A DNA stretch of 64,000 nt from Mermis nigrescens. Its lineage: Eukaryota > Nematoda > Enoplea > Mermithida > Mermithidae. Shown in pieces: positions 12,116 through 24,645 of the stretch (within the stretch, counting starts at the first letter, position 1; the number at the start of each line of letters is the position of its first letter). The stretch covers positions 1 to 64,000 of the forward strand of contig JAVLUZ010000352.1 in assembly GCA_036768485.1 (NCBI GenBank), in the 5' to 3' direction. The notes below the pieces were generated by a model. It made no database searches and was not told where the DNA came from. It saw nothing but the letters and a program-made list of their open reading frames with translations. Made by a program: the position numbers and the translations under genes.

Positions 12116-14664
12116 ATTTGCCAAAATTGATCGAATTGATAAAAGAAGAATTCGGCCGACTAATAGCAAATTTATAAGACGTTGGCGGGAGCGAAAACCG
12201 GTTATTTCGGACAGTTGAATTTTTGGAGGAAAATGTTAAGATAAATATAATGAAGACCCTACGCTTTATTTCCAAAAACGACTGCACTATTCGAAATATG
12301 CGTAGGTGAGAAACCGGATAAAAATAAACGTTTAATTTACCTTATTCTGAAAATAGCATTAAATATAGATTACGAAATTATCGAAGCATAAATAAGCAAA
12401 GAATTTTGATGAGTGTATTTTAGATACAAGGGCCTACTTCACTCTTTGGACTTATCACCTACTCAACAAAATCTGACAATACTCGTAAATGCGGATATTG
12501 TCAGAATAGAATGCCGAAAACGAAAGCAGAATCGGTACTTGATCAACTGTGTTAAGGGTTTAAATTATCGATAAATGCAAATTGGGACCTCTCTGGGAAA
12601 TCAAGGCAGCTTCTTGTGAGTCAGAATAGTCTTAAAAAAGTGACACAAATGTAATAGTACCGTATAAGCTATGTTAATCCGCATTTCTGATCATTTGCAA
12701 GCACTTTTTCAAATTTCTGACTTTTATTTATTTCCGGCCTTTTTTTGCTATACGTTTGCCATACTATTTCCCATTTATTTCCAATCAGGTAGTCCAGCCA
12801 GGCCCCATCCCCTACGTGTAAGTTTGGTATCTTACATAGAAAAAATTATAGTCTAACCTACGAAACTTTAGACAAATTTGGTATGCTTATCAATAGCTAT
12901 GTAACGACGATCTTTTGCATTTCCTTTTTTTCCTTTGTTTCCTTGATTTTTTCAATTTTTTATTTCATTCAGATAGCCATTTTCTCGTTCTTTCAATGCA
13001 TATCTGCAAACATTTTCTATAATATAAAGCTAGAAATCTGTTTTTAACAAAAGTACTGTAATTTCTGCACATGTGACATTATTCAAGCTTAGCACTTGCT
13101 GCAGATTTTAATTTTAAAATAAAATGATGAAATTTTGCGACGAAAATTGAATCCATTAATGTCTTACATGGGCAGCATATGGATTCAGAAAGTCCAAAAA
13201 TTTTGAAGGTGAAAAAATGCCAAAAATTTTGTGGTAGTGGCAAAAAACGCAATTTTTCTTCATTTCGCTCCAAGCTGTATCTATGTATTGGCATTTAAAC
13301 TCCGCGAAAAACCTAATTCTTTATTGAAAATTTAATTCTAGGGGTCTATAGGTGCTGTCTAATTTTGGGGAATTCGGCCCGACCCCCGACCCCAAGCACA
13401 TTTCACTCTTATTTGCATGTTCTTTAACAGAATGTCATTAATTTATTTTATGCACTGGCATTTACACCCAAGCCAAGTAATGCGCAAATTTCTCATGTTG
13501 GTGATCTCGATTAATTTTCCACTTTAATTTTAATTTTAATTCTTAATATTACAATGCAATTTCAGATCAATTCTTCAATCTTAATCGATTTCAATTTATC
13601 TCCGCGAATTTAAATGATTAATTGTCGAAAAATTACCATAAATACAAGGAGTCAATTATTTCACTAATTCGCTGTGCTGGATGCCTTTGTAGGAACATTT
13701 CGGGGGTTTTGCAGTTTTTTAGTTTTTAGCTTTCTCAATTCTAAATATAAATGTTCCACTTTTCAGAAAATGCCTAAAATAAACGTATATTATCTCTAGA
13801 AACCTATGTATTTTACATAGTTCAAAACGGGATCTTAAATGCTTAATTCAGCCATTTTGATACCTAATAAGACCTGTTTATTTCTCTATTTCACGTAGTA
13901 AGCAAATGCTCAACCGCCGATACGAGGCGGGATGCTTCCTCTATTTATATTTTAATACGGTATTCGTGTCGCACACTTCTCAAAGTCGAAATAATTTTTT
14001 CTTATTTATTCAATTCTAAATCGATAGGCTTGTAAGTCCGCATTTAATTCCGTAATGCAGCACGCGAGCTACATGTGAGCTTGATAAAAAGCGGCTCGCA
14101 GCTTCCGTCTAATGGCGTATTGTAACGCAAATTTTACGGATATTATATTTAAGCACGTCACGCTACCAATAAGCTACTGGAGTAGCTAGCACCTTAGCCT
14201 CCCGAGAATCGAATAATTAGGAATTCTCGCACGCGTAGTAAGCTTAGGCTAAACTGTCAAAAAAATTGGCATTCGGCTGTGATAATAGGGCGCAATTTTA
14301 CGTTTTATATAGTAAAGGCTTGCAGTATCGATGCAAATGTAAAAAGTTATCATTCGCTTTGGGACACTTTGCTAATCTAGTCGAGCTTTTGCAAGCTTTT
14401 TTAGCCAAAAAATTCTTAGCAAGTTGGAGTACTAAAGACGAAAATGTTTTTCCAAGAGGCTCTTAGCGCTCGGGGACGAAACATTAATCTTGCTTTTTTA
14501 ATATTTTTACTTTGTTTGCACAAACAAAGAATAGAAGAATAGATTGGATTTCTTTCAACTTCGAACACTCCGTTTGAACGAGCGAAATGCAGTTGTTTGA
14601 AAGTGAAACGTACTCAATGTCGGCTTATTTTAGCAACGCAAACTTTGTTTAACCCGTCGAAGCG
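12116..14664. other. Divergent intergenic region
   Basis: The shared upstream region of the serpin (leftward) and the K2P channel (rightward); both promoters should lie here. It is AT-rich, with no repeat-family copy or gene recognised. A moderately GC-richer patch lies at about 14040-14240. Confidence 0.6.
12171..12176 (-). promoter_or_regulatory. Candidate TATA box of the serpin
   Basis: TATAAA on the minus strand 56 bases before the serpin ATG. The position suits a promoter with a short leader. I saw no initiator or leader-splice acceptor to choose between direct initiation and trans-splicing. Confidence 0.3.
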
Positions 14665-14691
14665 ATGTTAGACAAGATATCGTTGTCGAAA
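14665..14691 (+). CDS. K2P exon 1: start and nine residues
   Basis: ATG at 14665 gives MLDKISLSK and then a consensus GTAAGT donor in phase 0, matching the phase-0 acceptor of exon 2. An in-frame TAA lies just upstream. The short basic lead into TM1 is usual for TWK channels. Inferred from phase and position. Confidence 0.6.
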
Positions 14692-14796
14692 GTAAGTTAT
14701 CATACAAAAATAGTAGTAAACAAATAGTATTCAGTATTTGGATAAATAGTATTTAGTATCAATTAATAGTATTTAATAAATAATATTTACGAGTAT

Positions 14797-14848
<52 letters not shown>

Positions 14849-17800
14849 TTACTTATTTTCAAATTTGTTTCTACTTAGCTGATGTCATCACTGTCAAAAC
14901 TTAATTAGCATACAAATGGCAGGAATTTATATTTACAGTATGCAAATACTTATATCAATATTTATTTATTTATGTCAAAAATTTTTTATATATTCTTTAA
15001 TGTGTATATTTATTTATTAATAAATTAATTTTTATATTTATATTTAATTAATTAATTCATTTACTAAGTTATTTATTTACGTATATCTTTATATTTATTT
15101 ATTTACTTATTATTTATTTATTTATTCATTTATTTACTTATGAATTTAATTATTATTTATTTATTTATTTATTTATTTACTTACTTATTTATTTATTTAT
15201 TTATTTATTTATTTTATTTTATTTATTTATTTTAATTTATTTATTAATTTATTTACTTACTTATTTATTCATTTAATTATTCATTTATTCAATTATTGCT
15301 TTATTATTTATTTATAGTTTGAATTTGTTTACTGTTGTGCTGTCACAAAATAGTTCATTCTTCGGTTATTTAACAGATTTTAAAACTTTGGGCGCCCCAC
15401 GTAGTACTATTGATAATTTCGCTCGTTTATTCGCTCGTGGCTGCCGCCATATTTGTTTTTATCGAATGGCCGCATGTGATACTTTCTCAGCAAGAAAACG
15501 AATTGGAAGTTAAAAAGAATCAGAATAGTTTAATTAAAGATTTGTTAGCGATGAAAGGAAATTCATCGAATTTCGATGATTTCGCCGAAAAATCAAACGA
15601 ACGAATCGAACAATTTTACAAAGGCATCTACGCCGTACACAAGAATAGCAAAGGATTAACCGACAGTGGCGAATTGCAAAAATTGAGTTATGCCTCTGCC
15701 CTATTTTCGGTTGTATCGACCTTGGTCACCATTGGTAAAGCGCTTGAAATTTAATTTGAAACACAAAAATTTATGAATTTCTTAGAAATTCGAAGGACAA
15801 AAACACAAAATTTAGATACAAAATCTAAATAGCAATCGATATTTATAGATGAATAATTAGGAGAAAAATAAGAGTTAGACAATTTTGCAAAACGTTTAAT
15901 GAAGTTGTCAAAAAGACGACAAAAAAGAAATTCGAGTGCATTTCATCTTAAACAAGGGCCTAGCCTTTTGAAGCGTTTGAAGGCGGGCGGTGGATTAATG
16001 AAAATATTTCATAACTAAAACTCAATTCATTATTTGTCTTTTTCGTATTATGCTAAGTTATTTCACTCATTTATTACTTTCAAAACGTTTGAGAAGTAGA
16101 ACCAAAAGATGTGATCGATGTTTTCTTACGATAATTTTTGTAATTTCAATTTTCATTACAATGGTATTGATTATACAGCCTTGAAATTCGAACTTACCAT
16201 AAATTCTGCGATAATTTTTAATAACGTTAGATTTTCCAGATGGAGATCAAGGAAGAGGATTTAATGCTTTTTTACTTTTACCCCATGTTGAACAAAACTA
16301 AATTTCTCATTCGTAGGGGATTAATTGTAGTTCTTAAAAAATAATTGCATTGCATTTCCGAACAGCTGCTCAGAAATTTACGCAGAACAGCAGAGTTTGT
16401 CGTAATCTGTCGGATTACTGTCTGTAAAAATTCTTAAAATAATTCTCAATGTAAAACAGACTATTAGTCAATGTGATCCAAGGATTTGTATTATTCAAAG
16501 ACTATAAATCCGGTTTAGTGTGTTTATAGAACGAGAATGACTACTTTGCATCTGTTTTGCGGAATTTGATGGCTTTTTATAAGAGAAAAACATCCTAAGT
16601 AGATGTGGCCAAATTCTGAAATCATTTTAATAGTGCGACTGGAAAAAAATCACCTGGAAAATGTATAGGGCTCACCATAATTTAGGGAGTCAAAATGGTG
16701 TAAGATCAGTGAAGAACTTGAAATAAAAGGTCATTAAGAAGAATTTAAAATAAAAGGTCATGCCTCTTAAAACGGCAAGAATAGGACACCCCAAACGAAA
16801 TTTCGAGCCATCACATATCTGCCCAAACCCTTCACGTGCGTGTCGGGCAAGCGTATACATATGGGCAGCACCCGGATTCTGAGGATACCGGTGGTGTAAA
16901 ACTAGCGTAAATTTAAAAAAACATGCCAAAAAACTAATTATGAGAGTCTGAGGGTCTGCCGGATTATCAGGGGCCCTAAACCATACCTGGGAGTGGGGGG
17001 TTGGGGGTATGCACCCCCAGAAATTGAAATACCCCCCACCAAAGGCCGAAATACCCCCCAGAATTCAATTTTTGAATTTTTTCTGTTGCTTCGCAATTTT
17101 TTGATGTCAATGAATAGAGCTCGATAAGAAACGTTGAAAAATGGTGTTTTTTCGCCACATCACCATTTTTAGGGACATTTTTTTACCCTTGAAAAAATCT
17201 TGCACACCCCAGCCCCAAGAACTTTGGTGCCGTCCACCTATTATTTAAACCCATCGATCCGCCCACGTCAACGAGTGCTTGTAATGTACGACAATTTTTG
17301 GAACAAAAGTTTGCCAGAATAATCATCTGAAATATCACATGAATATTGCTTTTTTTAAACTCAGGTTACGGAAACGTAGTTCCCGTAACTCGAGTCGGTC
17401 GCGCCTTTTGCATCGGTTCGTGCCTGATCGGCATCCCTCTTCTGCTTATTACCACCGCCGACATTGCCAAATTTTTATCCTCGGCCGTCAACGCCCTCTA
17501 CGTCAAATATCTCGAATGGAAGAGCAAACTATTGGAGAAGTATTGCGGTCGTTATTTGAAAAGCAAGCGGCCCTCCATCGTCGAACTCGAGGATCCGGAG
17601 GCCATGGCCGAATACGTGTGGCAAAACGCCGAGGAGATTCATTACGTCCAATTACCGGCTCTATGGCTGCTCCTGGTCGTCGTCGGTTACGCTTGCTTGG
17701 GCAGCCTAATGTTTGGGTAATATGAGAGCGGTCGGTAGAAATGTTAATGGAAAAATTTTTAATAGAATAAATAAATAAAAAATAAATGAAAGAAAATAAA

Positions 17801-20800
17801 ATAAAAATGAAATATACAAAGACACCAAACGCGGAATGTAATGAATACAAAAATGAATAACAAATAATAAACTAACGCGTGAGCGTACTTTTGGGGAAGA
17901 AAGCGCGGAATAACCAGTGAAAGATTTCGAAAATTTAATATCGGATAGCTTTCTGAATTTAAACATTCCAGAGTCCCCAGCCGTACAACTACAGCATGGG
18001 AATTTGCGAGTTCAGGCCAGACAACTTTTTAAAATAGTGCTCTTATTTGGGCCAAAAACGATGATTACACCTCAAAAACACTGTTTCTTTGACGTTTTGG
18101 ACAATGCTTATTTTTTATTTAACATGAAAACATAAACAATCACGAAAAAATTTTAAAAAATTAAAAAAAACGAGTTAACTGAACAAAATACAGTCAAAAA
18201 ATGTATACATGGCCGCGAAGCGCTGAAAATTTGAGATTTTCAGGCCAAAATGAGCTAAAAACGCTTTAAAGGGCACACTTTTTATAGTTTTTATGAAAAA
18301 TTGACTATTCTGATGAGGAGTTCGCAGCCATTTTGCGGTGGGTCAGTTGCCAGTCTGGGAGGTCAAACCCCTAAGCCCCTCCCCCAAGTACACGTAAGCT
18401 CCCAGCCCCGCCCTTGCAACAATGGAAATAATCAAATGGTTTCATTTTTTTAGCACTTTTTTATTTGCGATTTATTCACGTTGCTCATATTGAAACATGC
18501 AAGTCGTTCTACAGTTAGGATTTCATATTCGCTTCAAGGGTGAAATAAAATGAAACACTACATTTATTATTTTAACTGGGAAAAGTTACCTATGTATGCC
18601 TGTGAAAGTTGTAAGAATCTACTAAACATTAGACTTCGGCTAAAAAACGCAAAAAGTGGAGATATATTCTGCGGCTTGCAGAAGCAAGGTGCACTTCCGA
18701 CGTAAAAATAAATAATGTGAATTGGTGATCCCTAGAAAAGAAGCGATCGCTAATGAAAAAAGGACATAATGTGTATTCTTACGCTAGCACGCATTGCTAT
18801 GGGGCGGCAATCAACAAGATGTTATGCTTGTAATAATTCACTTATGAAGCCATTGACGATTTACTAAACCTTGATTATATTCTGAGAGAGAAATCAAATA
18901 TTGATAAGAAATTGAATCGCTTATTAAAATATATCAAGGCTGCCTCTTAATCTTCTTTCCTGAGCCAGTGAGCAATGTTTTTTGTAAGTACGCTCTTTCA
19001 GAAGCCACAGAATATACTTCGATTTTTAGCCTTTTTTAGCGGAAGTCTCATTTTTAGTAAATTCTTACGATTTTCACAGGTGTACATAGGCATCTTTCCC
19101 CTATATCCTTCCTACTATATCCTTAATGATGCGTAATTCCAAGTATTTGTTCCATCGGAGCGTTTTTATTATTGCTAGTACCCTACTTTTATGTAGCAAG
19201 ATTTGAGTAAATCAGTCAGTAAACATGTACGGTATTATGCCATAATATGACACAGCAGTTCAAGAACGTGGAAAACAAGATTGTTCTGAATATCAGCATT
19301 ATCTTTCGTAAACGAGACAACCTTACTTTATTTAAACAGTTTAGGTGTTTTGAGTGTGAAACTTATGTAACTACTTAAGTGAAGGACACTTACACTCAGA
19401 TTCGTAATCCTGATATTACAAAATACAAAGAAAATTTTTGAAAAAGCTTCTGCAATGCTCTGGAACTAAACTTAATTTGCAGTGTACACTTTACGCAACT
19501 GGTGGGTGTAATAAAGCTTACAGTCAGATTCGTAATTCTGACGTTATACGGAACTTTCGGAAATATAAGCTTTTGCGACGCTCTGAAGCTAAAGTTAATT
19601 TCATTGTACACTTCACACAACTACTGAGTGTAAAGAAAACATACATATTCGTAAATCTGACCTTACGGAAAACATTTCAAAGAAAAATTACGCTTGGCAA
19701 CGTTCTGACAGTAAAATAAATTTGTAGTGTAAACTGAACACTTCAACAATTATTGAATATCATAAACTTTACACAACTACTGGGTTAAGAGAAAACTATC
19801 AGTCTGATTCGTAACTATGACGCTACAGAACATTTATAAAAAAATTAAGATTCCGCAACGCTTTACAGACAAAGTTAATTTTCAGTGTAAACTTTACACA
19901 ACCAGTAAGTGCTAAACAAGATTTTAGTCAGATTCGTATTTCTGCTATTACGATCAAAATTTATCAATAATTCACTCTTTACAATGGTCTGAAGACAAAT
20001 AAATATTAGGTGTTAACCACTTTACACCACTCTAGAGTGTAAACAAAGCGCGTAAGTGAGGTATGACGTTCGACCCCTGTTACATTTTCAGACTTGAGAT
20101 CACGTCTTGACTTATAACTGGAGTATGTCAATACTCATAAATGGAGAAGTTGGCAGTAAAAACCGGACAGAAACATGTTTTACACCCCCGATTTTTGACT
20201 TTACACTTCTTGAACTAGCTTCATATTAATAGAAATAAAGACAATGTGCTGTAGCGAGTATCCCTCTGAACGTACTTTTTTTACTTATCCTGTCTATTAG
20301 CACGAGAAATTGGCGAACCAAAAGGGACAAAAATGTATCTTTACGCTATCCTTCAATTTGTAAACCTTAAAAATCTAAACTTAAACTCCCCATTGAGTGT
20401 AAAGAAATTCGTTTTTGTTCAGTTTGTAGCATTTGAATCGTAGTATGTTTCTGTGCGAAAAATTTCTGTCCCACATCCTACTGGAGATATGGACTATCAA
20501 AACAGGAAATAACTCGTGTTTTTTTCACTCATGTTACAACCCTGATTTCGAACTTTTCACCTCCAGAAGGAACTCAATATTGATTTTTTCAATTACTGTT
20601 TAATTATATGATTTTATATGATTTTTACTCTCCGGTTCATATGATTTTTTCATGTTTTTTTGCGTATTTTATCTGTATATATTCCTGCGTACTTTTCGTT
20701 TCACTTAGACTCTTGCGCCGCGTAAAACCCGTAATTTCTCATAATATAATATTGTGTGCTTTTTGTGTACATGTGTACTATTTGTCGCCTTTTTGTTTCT

Positions 20801-23800
20801 TTTATACTGACAGCTTGCCTCATTTATTTACCCTTTATTTATTTATTCATTTATTTATTTATTTTATTATTTTTTCTTTTCTATCATATTGATGACTTCC
20901 TGTTATTATTTTAAAACCTTAGATCTAACTATATATTGACTGTAAAAACTTTACTAGTAAGCCAAAAGTAGCCACTGAGTCGTGGTACATTTGTATCGAA
21001 AAAAATTTTTCAGGACTTACGAGCTGAGTTGTTGGAAGACATAAAGAGGACAAAAAAGCGAACAAAATCTGTCTTCACACCCAAAGATTTTTACACTCTT
21101 TGCATTCTCCGTCTAGAAATAATGCGAAATTCATAAAACAAAAAATTCAACATCTATCTTCCACAATTCTGTACCACTAAATTGTACGAAACCTGTGTGC
21201 TGAGTTGTGTACAAGTTGGCTAAAAAACCCGTCAAAAATTTGTATATGCTATAGCGTTTCGCCAAAACATTATACGCTCATTACAAACTCGGTATTGAAA
21301 GTAAAGAAGAAAAAGTCTGCAAGATTATTTTTGATTATCTATCTTTGAAAAAACGCACCTTCAGACGTGTCCCATTATAGGTTGTTTGAGGGTTAGGCAA
21401 ATGTTGAGGGTAATCAAGTATATTAAAGGTACGCGCTTACGCGCTATTACTATTTTATTTTTACGCTAGAATTAATTTGTTTAATTTAGTCCATCCTTTT
21501 CGCATGAAGAAATACTAGCACAAATATGATAACGTAGGCGTAGATTAAAAAGGCGTCAGTTGATGTCTTAATACAATTAATGTCTATTTTCGACGAAATG
21601 CTTATTCGCAGACGTCTGAAAATACTTTTTGGAATTTGTCATCAATCAATAAGTTTTGCTAATATTTTTGAACTCGTCGTCTTACAACAAGAGAACTTAT
21701 GTTTTAAACTTCCTCTTTTTTGTTCTTAGGTCCGAAAAGTTAACACGTTAAACCTTTGTTCATTCACCTCTTAATTTCAGTATGACATCTCTGACAACAT
21801 GTATGTAACACGCAGGCGAGTTGCTACTTGTCAAATATCCGTCTGAAACTTACATTTTAGCTCTTTTACCTACGCGCTAGCGTTTGGAGAAAAAATTAAC
21901 CCTTGTCTGCTTCTCCGCGTAAACAGGCCGTAAATAACAAATGCGTCTTTTGTTCTTTAACATTCCTTCATTTTTTATCCTTTATGACCACTAAACAAAT
22001 TGAAAAAATTTGGGTTCCTCGAAAGTTAAATGATTTCCTGTATACAATAAGTTTCTACAGCAGATATAGCTACTTAGCACCCAAATGCCAAAATAGCTTC
22101 ACGATTAGGTTTTGGACAATAAGTTGTAATACATGGAAAAGAGATTCCTAATATTGGTAAAAGTGATGGCAGTCAGACTTAGACGTGGGAGTTGAGGAGT
22201 GGTCTGGACTATAGATGCACAGCGTGGCCGATCAGGGGAGTCAGCTGGTCCGAGGGATCGGTTAGTGAGCTTTTTTGGGCTATAATGACCTGAAAAGCTT
22301 ATGTAAATGCCAAAATAGCGTTAAATTCATATCGTTATTTCACCGTTTCTAACCAATTTTGAGCACATTTAGAGAAAACGATTTGATTTTCATACGTTTT
22401 TGGCCTTTATTTTGTCTCATTTTCTCAAGAAAATTTTCCATTTTTTCATCAAGGGATCTATACACCCAAAACTCCCTTTCCACGTATATATCTGATCTAG
22501 ACCCTCAGAATCCGAACTCCCTAAATTGCGTAAAATTCCAGGAATTGAGTTTCAAGAAAAATTTCCATTTTCTCGCAATTTTTTCCGTGAATAAACATAC
22601 AGCTGTAGATCTCGATTAAGAACGTAAAAATTGGTTTTTCTATTTTTTTCGGCACTTTTTTGACTATTAACGATTATTGGAATCCCAAAATTTACGATTT
22701 GCCCGTTCAGCTGAATTATCGGTCCTGTGACAATTTTTTATTAATCATTTATCCACGTTATTCAGGTATTACGAGAATTGGACGTTTTTTCACGGCTTCT
22801 ACTTCTGCATCATCAGCGTGTTAAAAGTCGGCTTCGGTGATGTCTTACCAAGTAGCATTGGCTACGTGGCAATCTCCTTGGCTTACATATTCTTGGGTAA
22901 ACTTACAAGCATTATTTTGCGTACAATAGCCAACTTTAGGCATTTTGTATATTTGAGTAAGAATGCTTTTAGTATACTTTCGCGGTTCGTACACTACAGC
23001 GATTTGTTTACATGCAATTCTAAGTCAGTTTAAAAACCGAAAGATTATTTGGTTCTGTCGTCGATTAGCTCGAAAGGTTTATATGCGCATTAAATTTCAT
23101 TGAACTTATTGCCAACAAGTTCAGACAATGCCGAAATTGGGTCTAAAAAGAGGAGGTTTTTCCTCTTTTCACAATGAGATTTTATCTGTTCAATCTCAAA
23201 TTTTTATCTCCATATAAATATCCCGAAGTGACGAAAACTTACAAAACCCTCTGCCTTGATTTTTCTGACAATGGTTGCGATTATTTTTTGGTAAATTTTC
23301 GAAACGTTTCTGACACAGCACAATTTTTTCATGAATAACCAGTGTTGTTTTGTACAAGGTCCGTTTGTACATGTACAAAGATGGTCCCCAAAAGTCTTTG
23401 CACATTTTGTACATGCAAATTTTTGTGTACTCATAATATAGTACAGTAGCGATTTTAGTGTGGCAAAACAGGATTTTCGATCTTTGGTAGTGTATTTTAG
23501 CTAGTTTCTGGGTTTCTGACGCCAAAAATTACTGAAAATTGTCTAAAAACGGCGCGAAGCGCTTAAAAATTTGACATTTCTCTATTCTCAATGCAAATTC
23601 TACCATTTTAAGGATATAGAAAAACAATTGCTTATTTCGGCGCGAAGCGTTGAAAATTTTGGGAATTTTACACATTTTACAGTTTTTGTCTTCCCAATAA
23701 TCTTTGTATATTTTGAACACACAAATTTTGGGTACTATAATATGGTACAGAAGCGATTTTAGTGTCGTGCTGTTCAACTTTTGGTAGTGTATTTTGAGCT

Positions 23801-24540
23801 AATTTCTGGGTCTCCAAGAGCAAAAATCACTAAAAATCGTCCTAAAACGGCACGAAGCGCAAAAAAATTTGACAGTTTTCCTTTTGAAATACAATTTCTT
23901 CCAATTATAAAGATATATAGATTACACAATTACTCATTTCGGCGCGAAGTGCCGAAAATTTCTGCAAATTCCAGACCTTTTTTGCAGTTTCTTTCTTCCC
24001 AAAAAACTTTGTACATGTAGAAAGACGGTCCCAAAAAGTCTTTGTACATGGGAAAATATCTTTGCCGAGTACAAAAACACCGTGGATAACGTAAATCGAT
24101 TTAAATCGATACATTTGGTAGATGCAACATGCAACATACAACATTTAATCCAAAATTTCAAATTGAAATTGTTTATGTTGATGAATTTAAGTTACATGAG
24201 TTGAGTTTTACTCTAAAGAAAAAGAGGACTCTGAATTTTTAGGTTATTTTTATATAAAGCTTTAAAAGTATAATCACTTAAAGTGTGACTTTAATTTTCA
24301 TTTCTTACATGACGTCTCAATTTATTTCAGGTATAATTATTGCCACTATGTGCGTTGACGTAGTGGGCATCGAATACGTACGAAAAATTCACTTATTGGG
24401 CCGAGTAGCTCAAGTACGAGTAAACGTCGATTATTTGAACTTGATACGCAAAGCTAAGTATCAGAGAAAACAGCGCGAAGCTATGCGCTCAATGATTGGA
24501 ATGCTGAGTGCAGTTGACAAGATGCCTATTGAAGCTAATG
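14665..24540 (+). CDS. TWK-type two-pore-domain potassium channel (K2P)
   Basis: Plasma-membrane potassium leak-channel family; subunits work as dimers. Exons are 14665-14691, 15377-15734, 17365-17716, 22766-22896 and 24331-24540, with intron phases 0, 1, 2, 1. Order: nine-residue start MLDKISLSK; TM1 (HVVLLIISLVYSLVAAAIF, then FIEWPH); an extracellular cap with an NSS site; pore helix 1 and filter STLVTIGYGN; TM2 (GIPLLLITTADIAKFL); a cytosolic loop; TM3 (LPALWLLLVVVGYACLG); pore helix 2 with KVGFGD; TM4 (IFLGIIIATMCVDVVG) and a basic tail. The first filter codon GYG is split by an intron. The second filter has lysine where K2Ps usually carry threonine. About 360 residues are covered. Exon 5 ends in phase 1, so more exons must follow unless it reads through to a stop at 24605; the FN3 exons from 31747 are phase-compatible. 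Confidence 0.93.
14692..15376. other. K2P intron 1
   Basis: Mostly the TTTA-type simple repeat at 14793-15315. Confidence 0.75.
14793..15315. repeat. TTTA-type microsatellite
   Basis: A perfect TTTA run at about 14793-14846, then some 450 bases of decayed TTTA, TTTAA and TTAC units. Lies inside K2P intron 1. Confidence 0.9.
15377..15734 (+). CDS. K2P exon 2: TM1, cap and first pore helix
   Basis: Starts ILKLWAPHVV after a TTTAACAG acceptor and ends TLVTIG split by a GTAAAG donor in phase 1. The cap helices are charged (QQENELEVKKNQ onward) with an NSSN sequon. Confidence 0.93.
15735..17364. other. K2P intron 2
   Basis: Unique AT-rich DNA to about 16660, then repeat pieces: a segment at 16855-16960 that resembles 27515-27610, and a near-full family A copy at about 16980-17245. 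Confidence 0.7.
16980..17245 (+). repeat. Family A dispersed repeat
   Basis: Good copy from GGGAGTGGGGGGTTGGGGGT, through AGAAACGTTGAAAAATGGTG, to GGTGCCGTCCACCTATT. Confidence 0.8.
17365..17716 (+). CDS. K2P exon 3: filter 1, TM2, loop, TM3
   Basis: Begins by completing GYGNVVPVTRVGRAF and ends YACLGSLMF plus two bases (phase 2, donor GTAATA). The acceptor is AAACTCAG. GC-rich relative to its introns. An open frame on the opposite strand is a shadow. Confidence 0.94.
18190..18400 (+). repeat. Family E dispersed repeat
   Basis: Contains CGCGAAGCGCTGAAAATTTG, AAAACGCTTTAAAG and a CCCCTAAGCCCC-rich end. Related segments lie at about 28040-28350, 33690-34085, 37770-37930 and 62865-63170. It shares the GCGCGAAGCGC-like core with family D. 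Confidence 0.55.
19390..20050 (+). repeat. Five diverged tandem copies of a ~125-bp unit
   Basis: Units begin near 19390, 19516, 19641, 19798 and 19921. Each opens with a variant of CAGTCAGATTCGTAATTCTGA, carries a GCAACGCTCTGAAGC-like block, and closes with GTGTAAACTTTACACAAC. The copies are well diverged. No coding sense. Confidence 0.75.
22190..22510 (-). repeat. Family B dispersed repeat
   Basis: Reverse copy opening near GATGCACAGCGTGGCCGATC with the AATAGCGTTAAA core. Confidence 0.65.
22766..22896 (+). CDS. K2P exon 4: second pore loop
   Basis: Acceptor TTATTCAG, donor GTAAAC, phase 2 in and 1 out. Encodes YYENWTFFHGFYFCIIS, then VLKVGFGDVLP and the first half of TM4. Lysine (AAA) replaces the usual threonine before the V/I-G-F-G of the filter. 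Confidence 0.93.
22897..24330. other. K2P intron 4
   Basis: Mostly the family D copy at 23335-24090; the rest is unique AT-rich sequence. Confidence 0.7.
23335..24090 (+). repeat. Family D repeat, internally duplicated
   Basis: Longer than the copy at 4430. The block of TTTGGTAGTGTATTTT plus a GCGCGAAGCGC-like core recurs (cores near 23552, 23640, 23850 and 23940), and GTACA-rich stretches flank it at both ends (about 23352 and 24010). Confidence 0.7.
24331..24540 (+). CDS. K2P exon 5: TM4 and cytosolic tail
   Basis: Acceptor TTATTTCAG. Encodes GIIIATMCVDVVGIEYVRKI and a basic tail to MPIEAN plus one base before donor GTGAGA (phase 1). Reading through gives 21 more residues, lysine and asparagine rich, to a TGA at 24603-24605; the composition shift favours splicing. 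Confidence 0.88.
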
Positions 24541-24645
24541 GTGAGAAAATAAGAAGAAATAATATAAAAAATCCGAAAAAATATTTCATGAAAATAGTTG
24601 CGTGAATGAATTTAAGAAGTATAGTCAAACATGTATTGACAACAA

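Larger units (their letters stand above)
17717..22765. other. K2P intron 3
   Basis: 5.0 kb. Holds family E (about 18190-18400), diverged tandem repeats (19390-20050), pyrimidine-rich low-complexity sequence (20590-20890), reverse family B (about 22190-22510) and a decayed family A segment (about 22520-22700). No exon seen. Confidence 0.7.

Noticed and set aside
11881..12177. Plus-strand 98-codon frame
   Set aside because: Antisense shadow of serpin exon 1.
17503..17850. Minus-strand 115-codon frame
   Set aside because: Antisense shadow of K2P exon 3 plus AT-rich intron.
20608..20892. Hydrophobic 94-codon frame resembling membrane segments
   Set aside because: Low-complexity T-rich sequence with degenerate TTTA repeats inside a K2P intron.
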